From Castor canadensis (lineage: Eukaryota > Chordata > Mammalia > Rodentia > Castoridae): DNA of 64,000 bases. Where the stretch lies: the NCBI RefSeq assembly GCF_047511655.1, contig NC_133392.1, positions 19,854,001 through 19,918,000 on the forward strand, in the 5' to 3' direction. The stretch's first letter is position 1; each line of letters begins with the position of its first letter. Positions 57,660 through 64,000 of the stretch are shown here, piece by piece. The notes beneath the pieces are model-generated. The model ran no database searches and was not told where the DNA came from. It saw nothing but the letters and a program-made list of their open reading frames with translations. The translations under genes were made by a program, and so were the position numbers.

Positions 57660-58420
57660 TAAAAAGTCTGTGTTAAAACTGTCTTTGGCTTTACTATGAA
57701 TTTAACTTGGATATCAACTAATACAAAGAAAACAAAAAAGTCACAGCCTTTTGGTCCAAGCCCTGTGTAAGGCACAGCCCTCACTTAATTATCAAACTGC
57801 CTTTGAAGACAGTTTCATGCACCACCTCCATTTTACCAGAGGAAAAGGAAACAAGGGTTAGCAAACTTGCCATGAGAGAGAGGCAGGGCTGAGATTCAAA
57901 ACCCTGTCCATGTGGGAATCCCTGCATGGTGGGAACTTGCTTGAGACCTGTCTGCCTATGAAACCACACACCAGGACAGGCTGTGCTAGTGACAGTAGAC
58001 ACTGTGGACACTGTGGTAGACACTGGAATGAGAATCCCAGCATCCCAGGAGAGCTGCCTCCAGTAAGACAAATGAGGACAAACTCCAGCCCAGCCTTTTT
58101 CGCCCTCCCAAGCCCCCTCCTCAGGACCCTGCCACAGCTGTCACCATCATAGTCTCCTATCCAGTTACAGGCCCAAAGCCTCCGGCTACCTCCTCCTCCT
58201 CCTCCTTCCAGTCCACAGGGGGATGGGACCATCCTTCCTGGGAACATTGAAGCCAGAGCACAGATCTATCTGCCAGCTGCTGACATCACTGTGCCCACCC
58301 CCCTCTGAGCTCATTCCCTGGGGTCTAAGGCGGCTGTTGACTTTGTTTAGATGTGCAATGCCAACCAGGCCTGGGCTCTGCACCTGCTGCTGAGGGAGTT
58401 GCCGTCTACTTCCTACCCAG
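57660..58420. other. No recognised feature (intergenic)
   Basis: Contains a short CTC repeat at 58189-58206 and otherwise unassigned sequence without coding support. Confidence 0.35.
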
Positions 58421-58424
58421 TGTT

Positions 58425-58535
58425 CTCCTCTCCCCTCCTCCCCTCCCCTCCCCTCTCCTCTCCTCTCCTCTCTTCCTCTCCCTCCTCTCCTCTCCTCTCT
58501 TCCTCTCCCTCCTCTCTCCTCTCCCATGCACTACT
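58425..58535 (+). repeat. Polypyrimidine (CCTCT)n tract
   Basis: About 110 bp almost purely C/T, dominated by CCTCT/CCCCT units. The opposite strand is a homopurine run that can form triplex DNA. Confidence 0.9.
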
Positions 58536-58617
58536 GCTGGCTCAGGAGAGGCAATACTCAGTTCAGTGACTTGGCCTATTCCTAACCTAAGCTTCAGTTT
58601 TCTTATCTGAAAAACTG

Positions 58618-58745
58618 GTTGGGCTGTTGGAGTAGCTCAATTAGTGGAGTACCTGCCTCACAAGGGTGAAAGCCCTAAGTTCAAACCTCAGCACTGACAA
58701 AAAAAGAAGGGAGGGAAGGAAGGAAGGAAGGAAAGAAAGAAAAGC
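58618..58745 (+). mobile_element. ID-type SINE with (GGAA)n tail
   Basis: 'gggctgttggagtagctcaa', 'ttagtggagtacctgcctc', 'aagttcaaacctcagcac', then a GGAA/GAAA tail. Confidence 0.85.
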
Positions 58746-58749
58746 TGAA

Positions 58750-60740
58750 TAACTGGTTAATCATACCACCTAAGTCAAAGGTTTTATATCCCTTGACAAA
58801 TGATTGTTGACTGAAACCAGAACCACCCCCAAATGATCCACTCATTCCTATGGTGCATTCCTCACCCCACTCTGGTCGACCATCATTCCCACAAGCTCCG
58901 GGGTTGACTCTACCTGAGGGGCTCTGCATCGGGTCTCCTCCCTGCCAACCTGGAGTCCAGGGACTACTTTCCTCATGGTCACACTTCTGAGGGTTCACAT
59001 GAGGGAGGCCAGAAAAGCTTCATGCATTTAGAAAATGTATCCAGTACTTGGAAATAAGGCGACAAGTACATTGGATAATTTTCAAATCCACATTAACAGC
59101 ATGGTCCAAAAGGCCCCCTAAGGGGCATTTGACTTTCTAGGTAACCTTTTCTAGGTGACTGTTTGACCCACTATTTCCTACTGTTTAAGACCCAGACTCT
59201 ATAAAATGAGCTGTTAACTTAAAGAGGAACAGAGGATTGGTAAATTGAAAGTGATTGTTGTTAGTGAGAAAAGATAACCCAAATTATTATTATTATTTGG
59301 TTTTGCCGCATAGAACTTTTGTCACCTTGCTGGTTACCTCACTAATGAGATAAGTCACTGTCACATGTTCTCCAGTTCTCCAGTACAAAAATCATGTTTT
59401 CCACTTTTTCAAAATTATGCTTCAACATAGATCCTACATTTTGGAAGGAGGTGAGAGTTGGGGAGTGAGGACCCTCCAGGGTGGAAATTGGAAGGTTGAA
59501 ACCCCCGTGAATGGTGAGAGATCGTAGGATGGAGAGGATGACTGAGTGTCAGGCAGGAAAGCACACTGTGTTGAGTGGATGATGCTTAGGATACTGGGTT
59601 GTGGGTAGGTGAGGAAGGGTGTGTGCAAGGTGAAGGTGTGTGTGTGTGAGTTGGGGGTGGAGGTAGACAGAACAACAAAGGTGTGATTGCTGGTCACCAG
59701 TGGTGTGGCAAAGGGCAGCCAAGCCAGTTTGTTGGGCCCTCCTCCTAAACCTTCGAGGAGATGGCCAAGAAAACCCAACAAGGGGGAAGTTTAAGCATGA
59801 GAGAGATCAGAAAAAGTCTTCAGGAGGTAAGAGGAAAGTTTCAAGGGCTGGGGATGAGGCTGAAGACTCCAGGAGGCTTATGGATGTGAAGTTTTGGGGG
59901 AAGGTGGGAGAACATGGAAGATGACACACAGCAAGGATCTGCTCCTCTGGTCCAAGAATGAAGGCAGCTGCTACCCTAGTCTGGCTTCTGACAGCTGCAC
60001 AGGTGCTATGGTAGTTGTCTTTGGTGACAGGACTCACCCTGACTGGACTGGAGGAGACCTCCATAGATTGGGTAGTGCTCATGCTTTAACAAACCCACCA
60101 AAAAGATTTCTCCAGTTCACAGACCAGCCTTTGTTCAAAAGGTGAAAGGTTTCAGTAGGTCCAACCCACACAAGAGGCCAGATTTCCCTTGTTCACAGGT
60201 CCACCCCTGCCCTAGACTCTCCTGGAGAAGGGACTGCAGAAATTGCATTTCAGAATCACTGCAAGGGAATCTGATGAGGCAAGGACCAGGTTTGGATTAG
60301 GCACTCTGGTTGCTAACTTTGTCTCTGGACAAAGTTCTGGTGCAGTTCTTCTAGAATCCTACCTAGCCACCAGATGCATTTCTTTGGTAAGGTGAAGTGG
60401 CCAGGGGGCATTTTCTCTCTAGCTCTCCACCCGCTTCCCATTGCTCTGTGGGTAGAACCTAGTGAAAGAGAACTGTGGCAATGACAGAAATTTGAGGGAG
60501 AAGCCACTGAGGGGAAAAGCTGCCTGTGGTGTTACTGGAGCTGACTTGTCTACAAGTGGAAAGCTCCTTCGCTGACAGAGACCATGTGTCTGTGAACTTT
60601 AGAAGTGGGCAAGGTCTATACTGGATTCTAGCTTTCACTGATTTGAATTTTGTGGCCATGGTGGGTAACTACCTGAGTTTCAGTTCCCTCCTTTGGAAAA
60701 TGGGAAGAATGGGGCTGTTGTCTGCCATAAAGAATATAAA
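58750..60740. other. No recognised feature (intergenic)
   Basis: 2 kb of unique-looking sequence with a short TG-rich run near 59636-59650. Open frames of up to 115 codons overlap on both strands and show no family features. Confidence 0.35.
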
Positions 60741-60744
60741 TCAT

Positions 60745-61060
60745 ATTAGGTGTCAGTGGCTTACACCTGTAATCCCAGCTACTCAGGAGGCTGAGATGGG
60801 GAGGATCATGGTTCCAGGCCAGCCCAGGCAAAAAGAAAAAAAAAATTGCGTGACCCCACATCTCAATAGCAAAAAGCTGGTCTTGGTGTTATGCATCTGT
60901 CGTCCCACCGATGGCAAGAAGCTTAAAACAGGAGCACTGCCATCAGGCTAACCTGGACAAAAAAGCAAGACCCTATCTCGAAACAACCAGAGCAAAAATG
61001 GCTGGAGGCATGCCTAGCAAGCACAAAGCCCTGAGTTCAAACCCCAATAACTACCATATA
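60745..61060 (+). mobile_element. Trimeric composite SINE (B1-B1-ID)
   Basis: 'agtggcttacacctgtaatc', a second B1-like unit at about 60880-60985, and an ID part 'agcaagcacaaagccctgag' then 'ttcaaaccccaataa'. Confidence 0.82.
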
Positions 61061-61083
61061 TATGTAATCACTCAGTATTCATA

Positions 61084-61117
<34 letters not shown>
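61084..61117 (+). repeat. (TG)n microsatellite
   Basis: About 16 TG units shortly after the SINE tail. Confidence 0.95.
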
Positions 61118-61118
<1 letters not shown>

Positions 61119-61119
61119 C

Positions 61120-62960
61120 ATTATCAGTCACGTATTCATTCAACAAAACAGCGAAAACAAGAAATAATCACACATGGTCCCAAGATACATAGAGCTTACA
61201 AAGTAGGTCATAAAGGAACACTAAGAAGAGATTTTGTCTTTAAAGTGACAGAGGAAAAAGAAGTATGAGGGAAAGCACAGGATTGCTTAGACGAGAATTC
61301 TGCCCCTGTCCCTTCTTTGGACTCCATCTATTGGCACAAGACTAGATTAGAGGTCCAGAAAAGGGATGTGCCTTAAGGAACCCTGAGAACCTTTGGCTTT
61401 ATAGGACAAATGAAGTTGTCATCCTAGCCCCTGCCTTGGAAAACTGGGACTATTCTTCAATTTCCATCCTCCCTACCTCAAATATCACAAGTTTCAAGGC
61501 TTACAAAGTACAAAGTGAGGCACAATTAAATGGATTTGAGGAAAGGAGAACACAGAGACAGGTAGAATCCCAGTCCTGTTCTTCAGAACTGGAAGGTGGA
61601 TCAGAGGAAAAAGGCCCAGGCTTCTCTGGGAAAGCTGAGCTCTATGTGGCAGGCTCAGGGGTAGTGGCACGGGATAATGGCAGTGCCCCATGTGCATCCT
61701 TTTTCCCTTTTTAAGTTGGGAGAGACTAGGGTTGGGGCAGGTGAGGGGAACTGAAGGCTACCTGCTGGGGAATAGCATGTACACAGGTCCTACAGAGCAC
61801 GGGGAAGTAGGTGCTCCTCAGATATCATCTGAAATGGCCGTCACACCCTAGGACCTTGTCAAGGCAAAGCAAAGCATGCCTCATGGCAGGGCAGCCCTAG
61901 GGAGGTAAGCAGCAAGAAAGACCAAAGCTCCACACACCTGGCAGATTTTCGGCTGCCCAAGGAAGTGTGGTAAGTGCTGGTTCTAACTTCATTTTGAGTT
62001 GGAGGTGGCAGCCAGAGGGGCCTGGTGGAGTAGAATAAACCAGGCCCCACTCAGCTCCACTTCCCAACAGGAATTTTTAGGCAAGTCATTTTACACCCGA
62101 GGAATGTGATTTCTTCTGCAACCTGGGGTTACCACCACCCACTTGAAGTTGCTGCCCTTTAGGAAGAACGATGATAAAAGGGCTGTCTGGTACCTTGTAG
62201 ATAATTAAGCTGCTCACACAAGGTTAACCCACATGCACCAATACACAGAACGAGGCTGTCTCTGAAAGAATGTCATCTTCATGCTTCTGCCTCAAGGGAT
62301 CAAGAGATCACTTGTAATCAAATGTCTCTTTGTCTTCTACCCAGCAAGGGCGGAGGTTAGAGGGTTACAGGTTAGACAACTAACAAGTGTGTGTCTACAA
62401 GAAAACAAAACAATGGTAAAGCCACTGCAAGGCCTCTTTGGCACCCAGCTTCAGTGATTTTCTCTTCTTGCGGTTCCTGGGGGCTCTTAAGGGCACAGCT
62501 GAGAGGCTGGGTCAGTGCCAGTATTCACGTCAGAGCAAAGCAGATGAAGCCCTGTGGAGAGTCCTCGCTGTGTGACTGCAGCAGAGGCAGGGCTGAGGGC
62601 ACAGCATGCAGACCTGCTCCTTCCGACGGGGATGCTCCACTCTTAAACAGCACAGAACCTGGGCTTCTGGAAAAATTCTAAAGCCGGCAACAGTGCCTTC
62701 TTCAAAGCTATAGCAAACAAGCTGGCACTGTTCTCACCACGCTGGCAAAACACAGGGGACTGACTGTTAACCGGAACTCGGTTTTGTTGAGGAGAGGACT
62801 TGGTAAACTGGAAAGCAACATAGTAGGTGAGGCTGTTTTGATTAAGGAATGCCAGGTTAGAGAAAGAACAAATGGGTTTAAATGAGGACTCAGGAGGCTC
62901 AGGCTGAAAACTACCGCTCTGGGAACAAACAGGTAGGGCTGCTGCAAGAAGGGTTGCCAT
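61120..62960. other. No recognised feature (intergenic)
   Basis: 1.8 kb with no repeat I can name; weak MIR-like words at 62075-62120. No coding support. Confidence 0.35.
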
Positions 62961-62968
62961 TTGTTAAC

Positions 62969-62983
62969 AAGATCTTATTGACC
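62969..62983. repeat. Target-site duplication, left copy (RPL18 pseudogene)
   Basis: AAGATCTTATTGACC, identical to 63601-63615. Confidence 0.92.
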
Positions 62984-63600
<617 letters not shown>

Positions 63601-63615
63601 AAGATCTTATTGACC
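63601..63615. repeat. Target-site duplication, right copy (RPL18 pseudogene)
   Basis: AAGATCTTATTGACC directly after the A-rich tail. Confidence 0.92.
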
Positions 63616-63619
63616 AGCT

Positions 63620-64000
63620 GCCGTGTAGCTTTTAGAGCAATGACCTGTTGCGAGCACGAGGTACCTTTGGCTAAAAGCATTGAATTTATGACTGAGTTGC
63701 AAGCAGTGAACACTTAGCTCATAAACTGCTACAACAGAACTCTTAATATCAGACCTTGACCTTCTCATTGCTCCTGGAACTCTAAGAACTAGTTTGAAAA
63801 ATTACACTAAAAGAATGGGAGGGGGAGGGGCTGGTAGGTGTGAAGGGCCCCCTCTAGCGGTTCTGGAGGAAAATGAGTTGAGGACTTAGGTAACTGGCAG
63901 GAAAAGTGGCACGGACAAAGCGGAGGCAAGCCTCAATCTTCCCAGCCTCTGCAACCACCACTTGTGACTGAGGTAAGCTTCACTGACTCTCACCTCAGGA
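63620..64000. other. No recognised feature (window end)
   Basis: No repeat, exon or RNA gene recognised. If synteny with human holds, the 3' end of SMC3 would lie further right. Confidence 0.35.

Noticed and set aside
58186-58610. Arg/Gly/Glu-rich and Ser/Pro-rich frames
   Set aside because: They arise from the polypyrimidine tract and CTC repeats.

Overview
This is a mammalian nuclear window that is almost entirely non-coding. The dominant repeats are composite SINEs in which one or two 7SL-like (B1-type) monomers are fused to a tRNA-Ala-like ID unit (A box like GTGGCTCAAGTGG, B box like GTTCAAACCC). That architecture is rodent, and the combination and sequence flavour fit Castorimorpha best, most likely beaver (Castor). 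The species call is inference from repeat style, not proven.

Only one functional protein-coding segment is recognisable: the first coding exon of RBM20 on the minus strand (27180-27349, 56 codons plus two bases), ending at a canonical GTAAGA donor and embedded in a CpG island of about 1.5 kb. Everything to its left (1-27179) is the start of RBM20 intron 1. Everything to its right is promoter and then intergenic DNA. In human the upstream neighbour is SMC3 on the same strand; I could not see any SMC3 exon before the window ends. The 10.4 kb around exon 1 (about 21.15-31.53 kb) has no composite SINE and no recognisable young repeat, in contrast to both flanks. The intron part holds a striking array of four nuclear-receptor half-sites with one-base spacing (24452-24478), and a G-quadruplex-type tract lies about 1 kb upstream of the start codon.

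The intergenic part is repeat territory. At 34704-41748 lies a degenerate class I endogenous retrovirus on the minus strand: two 327-bp LTRs differing at about 9 positions, a GAACT target duplication, a tRNA-His-type primer binding site and a polypurine tract. It split a pre-existing composite SINE exactly in two. Its interior is a wreck. gag, protease and RT-start remnants carry stops and lost motifs. The RT core is replaced by an AT-rich patch of about 620 bp, and part of gag is replaced by a patch containing an ancient MIR plus two ID units. RNase H, most of integrase and most of env are gone, and a 5'-truncated L1 sits in the pol deletion.

Other items: an RPL18 processed pseudogene with a perfect 15-bp target duplication (62984-63600), two internally deleted Tigger-type DNA transposons (1.2 kb and 53.5 kb), L1/HAL1 and MaLR fragments, a solo LTR at 46.3 kb, MIR/L2 remnants and many microsatellites. 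I see no RNA gene other than SINE-derived tRNA-like units, no CRISPR and no operon. I found no undescribed biological system; the best leads are regulatory (the half-site array and the repeat-free zone) and retroviral (the two foreign patches inside the provirus).
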